Shown in pieces: positions 45,389-56,465 of a stretch of 64,000 bases of DNA; the stretch's first letter is position 1; each line of letters starts with the position of its first letter. The position numbers and the translations under genes are program-made. This DNA is from Owenia fusiformis (Eukaryota > Annelida > Polychaeta > Sabellida > Oweniidae), in contig CAIIXF020000004.1 in the NCBI GenBank assembly GCA_903813345.2, positions 24,059,985 through 24,123,984 on the forward strand, given 5' to 3'. The notes under the pieces are model-generated. The model was not told where the DNA came from. It saw only the letters and a program-made list of their open reading frames with translations, and did not search any database.

Positions 45389-46433
45389 CAAGGGTCGTTC
45401 GAAAAGTCTTGCACGACAACTTCTCACAAGAAGGTATTTTATTATTGCTATGTGTAATGTCAAACAGATATAGTATTACCCTTCTTACAAGGTTATTTTG
45501 AAATTTCAGGACAATAAGCAATATACTTCCTGAGATACATTGACTTAAAAATTAAAACCAATAGGCCCATGGTCCATATGACGTCATTAGATTGAACTGA
45601 TTTTGTGAATGGCTTGATAGGCTGAAATTGTTCTGTTAATCTTTTTTCTTTCAGCTGTTAATCAGGTTATGTTATAACGAATATTTAATATATAATCATA
45701 TTTAATTCTAAATATACAGTACTTAACATATAGTCTTCCTTTCCTGTAATGTATTATACGTGTAGTATTGTGTCCAGTCCATAAGTTAACGTCCATCCAA
45801 CCTAAAGGATGTCAAGCCTTCTCATAACTACAGCCAGGCTTAATATATTTTCCCTTCTCTAATTCAATCTTGGAATACTTAAGGCAATGCCTATTGGAGT
45901 CATCATATGCGATATGTCTTGATCATGAACGAATATAACTTGTGTGTAATACTGTTTCCCCATTCTTTATCATGTATTCTATCAATGTTTTCTGCCCAAA
46001 ACTTTATTATTTCAAGCCATATTCTCTAATATTTCCTGAATTCATGACAACTTTGATAACGTCACAAATCAGGTGATTTGTTCAAGATGTTTGAAGAGAA
46101 TGTTTACGGTCATCCTTTGACATAACCAAAGAAAACAAGTTGGGAAATATTGTGATAAGATTCACATTTGCCATGAGAACAATACTAGAAATTGTTTTTT
46201 AAGTTGACAGTTTCTGTAAGTTAATTGAGCATGTTTAGTACTATGGATCTTTATGTGTTACTAGTTATCTTTTACAAAATGATATGAGCCATAGCGTCAT
46301 CACCGTGGTTACTATAGCAACCGTAAAATGTTAAGTAGTAGGCCTGTTTACATGAAACGTAGACAGTGTAATGGTATAAGATATTATTTTTACAACTAGA
46401 CATAATTGTACAAAACTTTTTGAAGGACCCTTG
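45389..46433. mobile_element. TA-flanked mariner-type element, 1045 bp, non-coding
   Basis: Left end CAAGGGTCGTTCGAAAAGTC, right end (inverted) CAAGGGTCCTTCAAAAAGTT, both bordered by TA (45387-45388, 46434-46435). This end sequence is typical of mariner elements. I find no transposase frame inside. Confidence 0.75.
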
Positions 46434-46757
46434 TACTATTGGCCTCTAACTATTAGGTAATTATGGCCACTTATCAGTCAAGTCCAGTAACTAAGTCAAC
46501 ATACAAAAATTGCATTTCTCAATTGAATACAACATAACTGTTAACGATTTAAGTCATTAATAAAATTTCCCTTAGTGATCCTATGATAAATAGACAGTAA
46601 CTGGGTCAATGTTCTATGTTCAACCTTGTTTTCATGACTTTTAAACATGAGTCAACCATTATGCAGGACCTTTCTATTCCAAATTTTAGCTTGTCAACTC
46701 AAGTTTTTTCACAATATTTAGCCTTTTATCATGATAGATCGCCAAAATCTACATGTA

Positions 46758-47207
46758 CAAGGGGCGATCAACAAATAACGCAAATAGAGCCCTATCTCAG
46801 AAAATAAGTAGAGTTAGAACACCAAACTTTGTACATAGTATCACCGAACAATCATCAATATTTCGAGGAAATCTCAGGCACAAACACACATCACATCAAT
46901 TAACAGAAACTTTTCAGAATTGATTTACACCCAAATAACATAAAATCTGTATGACTTAACGGTGCCTTTCAAACTTATTTTGGACAGACGTTCAAAACCT
47001 TATTGATAGGATTCACGACCTGCTTCAGGTGCCCATACCACGGGTTGCTATGGCAACCCTCACTCCGACATAAGGTAATATTTGTGCCTCAGATTTTGTC
47101 GAAATAATAATGAATGTTTGGTGATTTGATGTGTCGAATTTGGTGTTCTAACTCCAAATAGTTTCTGAGATAGGGCTCTATTTGCGTTATTTGTTGATCG
47201 CCCCTTG
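46758..47207. mobile_element. TA-flanked inverted-repeat MITE, 450 bp
   Basis: CAAGGGGCGATCAACAAATA begins the left end and returns inverted at the right end, with matching arms continuing (ACGCAAATAGAGCCCTATCT, then AGTTAGAACACCAAA). TA at 46756-46757; the right flank is CA. Arms reach about 150 bp. No coding sequence. Confidence 0.78.
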
Positions 47208-47659
47208 CACCTCTCAATGGGGCAATATTTAGAGATGTGAGCTATCAACTCAAACAAAAATTCAAACTTAATTTTGAGGCAATTTTATGACCTAAATTTG
47301 ACTTATAAGTAGTTGTCAATCGAGAAATAAAAATTTCTTATCGTAAACGAATCCCGGAATTTCGTCCATTTAAATACACTAACGTCACGTTAGCGTAACT
47401 AGGTGAGGACCAAAAAGCTGATGATCTGCAAACTGAGCTATGACTTAACTGGTCTGGTTAACTGGTCAACTGATCCCAAGGACAAGTCGTCACCTAAGTC
47501 ATTACAACTGTGCCACATGATGATATTATCAACACAACAGTTTGCATTTTTAACATACACTTAGGTACTACCCCTCATATACCTTACCTTTACTGATTTC
47601 TATCAGGAATGTTTTGACTTCCCCACTACTCGAGAAAAACACTTACCATCGCCGTTTTC

Positions 47660-48432
47660 TTTCAAACATACGAATGTGGTAAGCAAGAGACATAATTATA
47701 TCTGTCATTTTTAAAACGCTGGCGCTTTCCTACCCTCATATGGGTAACTGGTCAACTCGCATCCAAGAATAGTCGTACCCAAGACAACTGGTACCCAAGA
47801 CAGCTCGTACCCAAGTATATTTTTTGTTTTGAATCAAGCGTTGGACTTGGAATGGGAATAGATAACATATTATGATTGTAATAGTTTAAAGTTTGAAGAA
47901 GAATTTTCGGAAAAAATTGATTAAATTTTGTGACATTTTGAGCTGAGTGTCAATTTATATTGACTATTATTTTTTATTGGTCACAGATTCAGGATGTTCG
48001 AGTGAAGAGAGATTTGTTTATTCCACATTTTCATAATCATTTTTCAAAATATTGTATGTTTATGAGTGTTTGGAACAAGTATCAGATATAATGTTGTAAT
48101 TATATATATCTATTTATATGTTTGACAAAAAAATGTTGAGAACAAGCGCTTAAAAAATATTGAGGCTAATTTTATTCACATTATAACATGAAAGCATTAC
48201 AAACTCAATTTTTCCTTAATATGCATCCATAATACTGAAAATAATCATGGGTACGAGTTGTCTTGGGTACCAGTTGTCTTGGGTACGAGTTGTCTTTGGT
48301 ATCAGTTGTCTTGGGTACGAGATGTCTTGGGTGCGAGTTGACTAGGAAGCCTCATATGTACCATAACGAGGAGGGAAAGCGCCATAGTCTTAGAAATTAA
48401 AGATGTAATTACATCTCTCGCTTACCACCTTC
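47660..48432. mobile_element. Foldback-type element with repeat-filled inverted arms
   Basis: The left arm (about 47672-47818) and right arm (about 48246-48430) are inverted relatives: GTGGTAAGC...GCGCTTTCC...CTCATATG... on the left, and CTCATATG...GGAAAGCGCC...GCTTACCACC on the right. Toward the inside both arms are made of tandem units of TCTTGGGTACGAGTTG / TCTTGGGTACCAGTTG: three left, five right. Inner-arm tandem repeats of differing number are a feature of Foldback-like elements. The 430-base middle is AT-rich and non-coding. Confidence 0.75.
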
Positions 48433-49435
48433 TTTTGTTTGAATTTTTACTCTCTCACTCAAATAACTACACTTCGATGTGATGTGATGTTTTGATTGAT
48501 GTAGGCAAATTCCAAACACCCTGTTTTATCTTTTTTATTGCAAAGATATTGCAGATCAACTGGATTATTTTTTCTGTCATCAATTTGTTAAAGTATTGTC
48601 ATCAGAAACTGGGTTATTGAGTTATTAGACCAAACGATATTTATTCAAGTCTTTTGAGCAAAAATTCGAAAGGGGGGAAATTCAAAATGATAGTGTTAAA
48701 AACAAAATAAAACTAGAAACAATCAGTTCTCCGGATGACTCACATTTAAAAACGACTCTTCTTGTAAACCCTGATAGGGTGAAAATGTAAGAAAAGTAAG
48801 TCAGTTGAAGACAACAAACCCCATCTTTTGTTGATATATGCAATGATACAGTAACAAGAGACGATGGTAATGTATGTAACAATATGTTTAACATTGATTG
48901 TGATTGTGTTCTGTCACAACAGGAAGTGGTCATGCCTGCCATTCAGAAGATTGTAGTTATGAGGCCTACTCATTCATACCTGTTTGACATTCGCCATGAA
49001 AAATACCGCAATAACAAAAACACGGGGTCCAATTATAAACTATAAACAGATGTTTGAAAATCAAGGATTGTGAGTCTCATAATGCACCGTTTTTCTTCAA
49101 ACTTGTTCCATTGAAAGCAAATCGAAAATGCCTTCCTTTTGGTACATAACTTTGTTATACTCTGTTTTATTTTATATTAGTGCTAGTCTTCAACATTTTC
49201 AAAGACACTGCATTGGCATTCGGGGTTTAATGGAACAACTTTGATGCAAAACAGTGCAGTATCAGACTCACAATCCTTGCTTTTAAAACATTGGGTAGGT
49301 CTAAAATTCAAATTAACGGTCGTAGTTGGCACCGCGTGAAACTGAAGGAGGCAAAATTGGCAGAGTGGGTAACATATATTACAAAATGGAATTTTAAAGC
49401 CGAATGTGAACAATAAGTAGATCAAAATAAAATAA
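48433..49435. other. Intergenic, no gene seen
   Basis: Open frames on the minus strand (about 48682-48942 and 49183-49488) have no recognisable domain, weak coding character and no neighbouring exons. I regard them as chance. Confidence 0.4.
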
Positions 49436-49682
49436 TGAAATTGTCCAAAATTGCAATGTTCACTTGCGATTGCCTCAGGCACTGCCAAAATGAATATGAG
49501 ATCATATGTGGTATGTGATTAACGGATATGTGGATAAGAACCCAGCTGGATCTCCCAGGAAATCGAGTCAATTATCTCACGAGCTTGTTCAAAGCAAATG
49601 ACAGAATATATGGCCTGAAACCTGTTTCCAAAGATACATATCAAAGCCCTACGGCAGATGCAAGTAGTCCGTAAGCCCGGTG
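49436..49682 (+). repeat. Direct repeat, left copy (partner at 52018-52325)
   Basis: It shares with 52018-52325, in the same orientation, blocks such as ATGAATATGAGATCATAT, GCTGGATCT-CCAGGAAATCGAGTCAAT, TTGTTCA-AGCAAATGACAGA and GTAAGCCCG. Overall similarity is perhaps four-fifths by eye, with one larger gap. Between the copies lie a perfect hairpin, a tRNA-like sequence and a folded mariner. Confidence 0.75.
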
Positions 49683-49720
49683 TAACAGATTTAAGTGTCC
49701 CCCGGTGGTCAGTGTCCTTG

Positions 49721-49778
49721 GGACAGCCAACCCTAGGGATCGGGGTCGTAGGACCCCGATCCCTAGGGTTGGCTGTCC
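49721..49778. repeat. Perfect 27-bp hairpin with four-base loop
   Basis: Left arm 49721-49747 starts GGACAGCCAACCC and ends GGGGTC; loop GTAG (49748-49751); right arm 49752-49778 is its exact complement. The stem is about 60% GC in AT-rich surroundings. Perfect pairing means it is young or kept that way. No partner copy seen in the window. Confidence 0.95.
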
Positions 49779-49949
49779 ATTGGAACCAGGTTTTTTATCA
49801 ACAAGGGTAAAATGGGGAGACAGTTATAACTGGGGAGACTCTCAGATCTGTCACAGATTGTAATGTTCCCCGTTGTTAGGATTTAATACTTGTAGTTACT
49901 AGGATCCAAGTTATAGTGTAGTCGAAATCGGATATTGGCATCTCTCCCA

Positions 49950-50040
49950 CTGTGGCGTAATGGTTTAAGCGTTGGCATAATGTGTATTTATTAATTGTGT
50001 TTGTATTTATTAGGTTCCAGGTTCGAATCCTGCATTGACA
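49950..50040 (+). ncRNA. tRNA-like sequence (SINE head or tRNA relic)
   Basis: TGGCGTAATGG (49954-49964) fits the internal A box and GGTTCGAATCC (50023-50033) the B box of RNA polymerase III promoters. The T stem pairs four of five (CCAGG/CCTGC), but the bases that should form the acceptor stem do not pair, and the middle is longer than a normal anticodon arm plus variable loop. So I do not call a working tRNA. It may be the head of a tRNA-derived SINE. Confidence 0.45.
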
Positions 50041-50796
50041 TATCATGTGTAAGATTATTAACCGTCTGCACACTTTATATTGTATTGTATGTTATATAGT
50101 CTCAATACATTGTAGTATTTTATATTGTAGCCTATTATTATTGGTGCCCATTTTTTCATCTTCAAATGATACCACCAGTTTTTATAGATATTCTTTATTT
50201 ATTTATTTTTTTATTCCTCTTAACCACTTTTCTCCTACTTCTAGCTAGGTCTGAGATAACTCTTATATGCTTCTACTAAGGACCTGAGCTGCACTTGGCA
50301 GGGAAGGAATTTTTATCTAGGTCAAGATCGAAGGCCAAATCTAGGTCAAATCAGAGTTTTTTTAAGTTTCTCAGATTTCGTCTTCATATTTCATGAGTAT
50401 TTCTTGCAATGAATTAAAATGTAACTAGATAAGCATTCTCACAAATTGCTTACTATATGTTTGCGTTAAATCTTTACCATTTTTGAGATAATTGACGAAA
50501 AAAAAATTGGTCATATTGCTTCAAATTGACCAATTTATTTTTTAAAATCATCTACAAATCACCGGGAACTCAAATCTGACCTTTCTTTTGACCTTCTGGG
50601 TTCAAATTTAGGTTTATTTAATCACAAAAAGACCCACTGATGTCTAAGAAAGTCAAAGGATAAGTATCGATATGGTGAAGTGAATTCAACAATGTTTTTC
50701 TCTTAAACCATTTATAGGAAACATTCTGTAAAATACACGGTCCTTTTTGTAATGTTGACTGATTGGCAACAATATAATGCAAAAATAATGCATATA

Positions 50797-51831
50797 CAGG
50801 GTGTCCAATAAATAAGGTGAAAGATATTGTAACATTTTTAATATTGCACCAATCTTGATCAAATTTTCAGAGTTTGTAGCCCAAACCTATTTACCTTTAT
50901 TCTGTGAATTTAAAGCGTCTTCTACTTGATTGGCCAGAGTTGTGGTTGCTATGGCAACCTAAACAACAAAAAGGCGGGGCAAGTTTGTTTACGTCACAAC
51001 TTTCCAAAACATATTTATTCTTTCTGATAGCTTTATTCATACTCCCAGGTCTATTACTACCACACATACAATATAAAAACAGTCCTAGAGTCCCATTGTT
51101 ATGAAAATAAGCTATTCAACATAATATAATGTCCATCTCTAGCTATACACTTCTTATGCCTATTCACCCACTCTCTAAACACACTTTCAAACCTAGTCTT
51201 GCCCATTTCCTGAAGTCTTGCTAAGACATGTTATCTGAGTTCACACATAGCTATGCTCACCAGTGAAACTATTAGGGCACTGGGGCTACCCCTATTTGCA
51301 CACCCTCCATATTCCCCAGACCTTGCACTCAATGACTTTTACTTATATGCAGACCTCAAGCGTGACTTGAGAGGAAATAAATTTGGAAGCACTGATGAAC
51401 TCAGATCACATGTCTTAGCAAGACTTCAGGAAATTGGCAAGAATGGGTTTGAAAGTGTGTTTAGAGAGTGGGTGAATAGGCATAAGAAGTGTATAGCTAG
51501 AGATGGAATGTTGAATAGCTTATTTTCATAACAATGGGACTTTAGGACTGTTTTTATATTGTATGTGTGGTGGTAATAGACCTTGGAGTATGAATAAAGC
51601 TATCAGAAAGAATAAATATATTTTGGAAAGATGTGACACAAAGAAACTTGCCCCGCCTTTTTGTTATTTCGGTTGCTATAGCAACCATAACTCTGGCCAA
51701 TCAAATAGAAGACGCTTTACATTCACAGAATACAGGTAAAAAGGTTTGGGCTACAAACTCTGAAAATTTGATCAAGATTGGTGCAATATTAAGAAAGTTA
51801 CAATATCTTTCACCTTATTTATCATTTCTGC
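50797..51831. mobile_element. Mariner element rearranged into a ~440-bp foldback hairpin
   Basis: Left arm 50805-51241 is the inverted copy of 51398-51831; loop 51242-51397. Left end is TA + CAGGGTGTCCAATAAATAAG; the right arm stops at CACCTTATTTAT, with the last bases replaced by a GC-rich MITE piece (TTTCTGCGGTCAGTAACATT). The left arm holds the 3' half of the transposase gene in reverse, so the structure is 3' half inverted plus 3' half forward. Confidence 0.85.
51253..51531 (+). pseudogene. Mariner transposase C-terminal part
   Basis: An open frame of 92 residues: LGLPLFAHPPYSPDLALNDF and LYADLKRDLRGNKFGSTDEL, then FREWVNRHKKCIARDGMLN. 'HPPYSPDLAxxDF' holds the third catalytic Asp (D of NDF) of mariner transposases, and 'W..R..KCI...G' is the usual end. 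The N-terminal DNA-binding region and the first two catalytic Asp are absent, so it is inactive, although this part has no internal stop. Confidence 0.85.
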
Positions 51832-52017
51832 GGTCAGTAACATTTCTACGCTTGCTGTATAGTTTCTGCGGTCAGATGCTTTTGCAATCACATTACCTTT
51901 TAAATGGTAAATCAGGATTCAAAAGAGTATAAAGGAACACAGATCAGATCGATTACCATGCCATCTTTATTTAAAGATTATTCCTATCGCCCTTTGCCTA
52001 TGGTAAAGTATGTCGTA

Positions 52018-52325
52018 ATATAAAATAAAATTGTTCAAAATTGCAATTTTCACTTGCCTCAGACACTTTCAGAATGAATATGAGATCATATACAATATGA
52101 TATGTGATTTGTGAATATGTGGATAAGACATTAAAATGGCATTTAATAACCTTCTACATACTGCAAGCTCAAGAGCTGAGCTGGATCTTCCAGGAAATCG
52201 AGTCAATTTCCTTGCGAACTTGTTCACAGCAAATGACAGACAGACCTAAACCTGTTTACCTGTTTCCAACGGTACATTACCTATCAAAACCCTACAGCAG
52301 GCGCATGTCGACCGTAAGCCCGACG
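52018..52325 (+). repeat. Direct repeat, right copy (partner at 49436-49682)
   Basis: See the left copy. Here the repeat is followed at once by GCGCGGCCGCCGTGGAAATT, which belongs to the GC-rich MITE family, whereas the left copy is followed by TGTAACAGATTTAAG. An insertion of about 40 bases (TAAAATGGCATTTAATAACC and on) distinguishes this copy. Confidence 0.75.
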
Positions 52326-52534
52326 CGCGGCCGCCGTGGAAATTACTTCCTGCGGTCTGGCTGCAACTTGTTGATTTCTACGGTATGGATTAGACATGTC
52401 AATATATTCTTATATCAGTAGATATGGAACAGGATTTTATTGATGAACAAGTTGTCAACTTTTAAACTATTGAATTTTTAAAAATATGAGCGCAGTCTAG
52501 CAGCTCAGTTTAGACTAGGTATTTTGCAACTTAC

Positions 52535-53025
52535 ACCCCAGTCACATTTGTCGCACGGCGGCCGCAAGTCGACCGCAGATCAATTAAATCGGTGAATTTC
52601 TGCGGCGAGCGTAGAAAAACTACGCTCGCCTTGCGGCCTCCGTACGGCGAATGCAGATTTTTACAGGCCGCAGGGAAGGCGTAGAAATTATAACTTGGAG
52701 TTATAATATTTGTTCATTTCTGAGGTCCCCGTAGAAATCAACTGGCTCAACAAGATTGAATCATTATTTGTCAATGTTTCACAATCACTTTTCATTTGAT
52801 ATTACATCCTAGCACAATGAATAACATTTAATAATTGTCCCGATGTAAATAAAATGAAAAAAAGTATTATTTTATCAACAGAAATTTAAAATTCACCGTG
52901 CGGCTGCCGTGGGAAATGTGACTGCAAAAGTATGTGAGCGCAGAAATTCCACGGCGAGCGTAGAAATGTTACTGGCCGCAGAAATGATAGACCGCAAGGT
53001 CGCCGTAGGAAATGTGACTGGGGTG
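52535..53025. mobile_element. GC-rich MITE, copy A (CACCCCAGTCACATTT ends)
   Basis: Begins CACCCCAGTCACATTTGTCG and ends AATGTGACTGGGGTG, an exact 16-base inverted end. TA lies on the left. The arms are full of CGGCCGC, CTGCGG and TCTACGC motifs; the middle is AT-rich. No coding sequence. Confidence 0.88.
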
Positions 53026-53028
53026 TGG

Positions 53029-53505
53029 CACCCCAGTCACATTTGTCGCACGGCGGCCGCAAGTCGACCGCAGATCAATTAAATCGGTGAATTTCTGCGG
53101 CGAGCGTAGAAAAACTACGCTCGCCTTGCGGCCTCCGTACGGCGAATGCAGATTTTTACAGGCCGCAGGGAAGGCGTAGAAATTATAACTTGGAGTTATA
53201 ATATTTGTTCATTTCTGAGGTCCCCGTAGAAATCAACTGGCTCAACAAGATTGAATCATTATTTGTCAATGTTTCACGATCACTTTTCATTTGATATTAC
53301 ATCCTAGCACTATGGATAACATTTATAAATTGTCCTGATGTAAATAAAATAAAGAAAAGTATTTTTTATCAACAGAAATGTAAAATTCACCGTGCAGCTG
53401 CCGTTGGAAATGTGATTGCAAAAGTATGAAAGCGCAGAAATTCTGCGGCGAGCGTAGAAAAGCAACTGGCCGTAGAAATGATAGACCGCACGGGAACACG
53501 TGGAA
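53029..53505. mobile_element. GC-rich MITE, copy B, abutting copy A, right end lost
   Basis: Starts CACCCCAGTCACATTTGTCG directly behind copy A and follows it base for base for long stretches (e.g. ATCAATTAAATCGGTGAATT). The right end degenerates at about 53500 (CGCACGGGAACACGTGG in place of the GTCGCCGTAGGAAATGTGAC end). Confidence 0.85.
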
Positions 53506-53627
53506 GAAAGATTAATATGTACACTATGTGACCATAACTCAGTTGCAACACAAATACATTTTCTATTTCATTGCAATAGATATGATGATCTGAGAAAACA
53601 TACTTTGATGAGGCAAATTTGAAAGAT

Positions 53628-54500
53628 TTGGATAATGATAGTCATATAAATCCGACCGTTATATGCTGTTCTTCGATATTCCTAGTTCTTATTTGTATAT
53701 TTATTTTTTATCATTTTCTTTGCATATACGGTCGTAGATATTATATGGAACAAATTGCGGTAAACGCTTTCCTGGCCTGTCTGGGTAACCATAGTTACCA
53801 TACTAACCAAAGTCACACAAATTATCGAGTAATTATTTAGCTCCAACATCAAAGTGTTAAATCTTACCTTAGACATGTAAAACGCTTGATAATTGACGAA
53901 ATATATTCAATTGAATTATATTTTCATTATCGCCCGCCATGTTGCTAAATGTTGTTTCCGGTAGTCTAAATGTAAAACATGTATCGAAACGGAATCATAA
54001 TTATTTATTACGCAGAGATCGATTTCAAAGCCGTTCTCTCATACTTATCACTTTTATTATTTTGAAACAATAACTTTTCTAAATAACTTCCCTTCTTAAA
54101 GACACTGCTTCCCTTTCAACTGAATCTTCGTGTAACAAATACTTATGATTTCGTTCGATATAGTTTTACATCTAGACTCAGATTAACCCGGAAGTGACCT
54201 TGGAATGGCAAAATGAAAAAATTTTAAAATTCAATCGGCATGCTTATATTTCTTCAATTACCAAGCGTTTTACGTGCCTAAGGTAAGATTAAATACTTTA
54301 TAGTTGAAGCAAAGAAAATAATTTATCATTTGTGTGAATTTGGTTGGGTAGACAGGCCAGGAAAGCATTTCCCGCAATATAGATGAGGGAAGTGTGTATG
54401 ACGCTCGTATGCAAGAAAATAAGAAAAAATAAATATCCAAATCAGAAAAAATAACAACAGATAACATCATACGAGGGTCAGATTTATATGACTAGATAAT
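53628..54500. mobile_element. Inverted-repeat element with ~260-bp arms
   Basis: Left arm 53628-53905 and right arm 54248-54500 are inverted relatives: AGTCATATAAATCCGACC / GGTCAGATTTATATGACT; CTTTCCTGGCCTGTCTGGGT / its diverged complement; CTTACCTTAG-CA and AAACGCTTG / CAAGCGTTTT. Spacer about 340 bases. No transposase; ends not fixed. Confidence 0.7.
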
Positions 54501-54710
54501 GATGGTTGTAAAATTGAATTTATTTTATGGAACATACATGTAAAATTGTTTAATTTATTAGGATGGCTTTTGTGCTGAGAATGTAATTCATTTACAATAT
54601 GTGACAACATTGATTTCCGTCTATTAATTTTGTATTTCCCATTGTTAACAGTTGTTGATTAGCCCAAGGTGGGCTGGTTAGAATTGTAATTGAATTGTTA
54701 CACCCCAGTC

Positions 54711-55190
54711 ACATTTCCTGCGGCCGCCGTGCGGCCTATCATTTCTGCGGCCAGTAACATTTCTACGCTCGCCGTGGAATTTCTGCGCTCTCATACTTTT
54801 GCAGTCACATTTCCCACGGCAGCCGCACGGTGAATTTAAGATTTCTGTTGATAAATAATACTTTTTTCATTTTATTTACGTCGGGACAATTTATAAATGT
54901 TATTCATGGTGCTAGGATGTAATATCAAATGAAAAGTGATCGTGAAACATTGACAAATAATGATTCAATCTTGTTGAGCCAGTTGATTTCTACGGGGACC
55001 TCAGAAATGAACAAAAATTATAACTCCGAGTTATAATTTCTACGCCTTCCCTGCGGCCTGTAAAAATCTGCATTCACCGTACGGAGGCCGCAAGGCGAGC
55101 GTAGTTTTTCTACGCTCGCCGCAGAAATTCACCGATTTAATTGTTCTGCGGTCGACTTGCGGCCGCCGTGCGACAAATGTGACTGGGGTG
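54711..55190. mobile_element. GC-rich MITE, copy C, inverted relative to A and B, TA target duplication
   Basis: CACCCCAGTCACATTTCCTG at the left, AAATGTGACTGGGGTG at the right, with TA on both sides (54709-54710, 55191-55192). 480 bp, the best-preserved copy; its sequence is the reverse complement of copy A through the AT-rich middle. Confidence 0.9.
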
Positions 55191-55192
55191 TA

Positions 55193-56221
55193 AGACTGAC
55201 CACTATAAATAAATAAACTAACCTAAACTGTGATATCTTAATATAATATTTTAACTTTAACTCGTTAGTGTTAGTTAGTACTGTCTTCGCCTTGATTTCA
55301 TAAATAACAAGCTCCACTATCGTTTCAGTTATCTATTTCGTGTGTCCAAAGTTCAGATATCTACAATCTTATTACAGTTCAAGCTTTTCAATAATAAATT
55401 TCAATTATGTAAGATACAGACTTGACCAGGAAATTTCTTGAAGATTAAATATGGTATACACATTCGTTCATGCAGAACTATAAAATTAATTATACTAAGA
55501 AGATATATAAAAACTAGTGAAATAGAACTCTCAGGCTGATAGCATCCAGTATTTAGAACTTACTGCAGAAATATCCAGCCTTGTCAGAAAAAGCCAAAAG
55601 CATTGCATAACATCATGCATGACTAGGTAAAGCTAGAAACACTATGGGATTCTAAATATACAATCAGTCCTGTCAGATGGGGATGAGTTTGGTGGCTGCC
55701 ACTCACTTCCTTCTTTTACTTTGCCCCCCCCCCCATGATTCCCCTTCTTGGGGGGAGTTTTACTTTAGGGTTGAATAGACTCTCGAGCTCAGATTGATCG
55801 TTAACATGACAAGTCCGAATTTTTACGCCTTACTCCAATGCTCATTTTATCTGTAGTCGGTTACAGTGAAATTCACCTGCATTTTTATTTTTATTATACG
55901 ATAGTGGTTTAATTAATTTACATTGTATAATATCTGGTTACTGATGCAGAACTAAACAGAATGTGTGTTCTCCTTAAGCTGAACACTTATTGTTACTTAT
56001 TTCACTAAATCTACTACCACATAGAAAAGATACATGATGCTGATTACAATTTCATCATCACTCATTTAATCTGTAAAGAGACTTAAAAATCAAGTCCAGA
56101 GAGTAAGGAATTAAATATGACGCATTGAACTTTAATAAGAGAAAATCAAAATGTTTTCACAAGACAGGAATATCACCTCACACATTCAGCATGTTATTGG
56201 AAAACTTATTTTGTGTTCTTT
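55193..56221. other. Intergenic, no gene seen
   Basis: Low-complexity C and G runs near 55725-55755. Nothing else recognised. Confidence 0.4.
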
Positions 56222-56225
56222 AAGC

Positions 56226-56465
56226 CCCCCTCACATATGAACGAATCCACTAAACGCAGTCTTGCGAATAGGAATTGAGTAAAATCAGTTCCCATTAGTA
56301 TGTGTACGTTGTACATCGTTGTGGTGTTCGTATGTGTAAGTTTCCTCTCGGAAAGCTTCGGAAGCATGCGCAAAGATGTGCTCCAGTAAGCATGTTTACG
56401 TTCCCAATCGCTAGAAATGACATCGCAAGACTGCGTTTGGTTGATTCGTTCATATGTGAGGGGGC
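56226..56465. mobile_element. Short MITE, 240 bp, ~48-bp terminal inverted repeats
   Basis: CCCCCTCACATATGAACGAA at the left returns inverted at the right, continuing through AACGCAGTCTTGCGA. The arms are almost perfect. Outer bases are TTTAAG and CCTTTAG. The open frame across it is chance. Superfamily not assignable. Confidence 0.8.

Noticed and set aside
49950-50040. A functional tRNA gene
   Set aside because: The acceptor stem does not pair and the middle is too long; kept only as a tRNA-like sequence.
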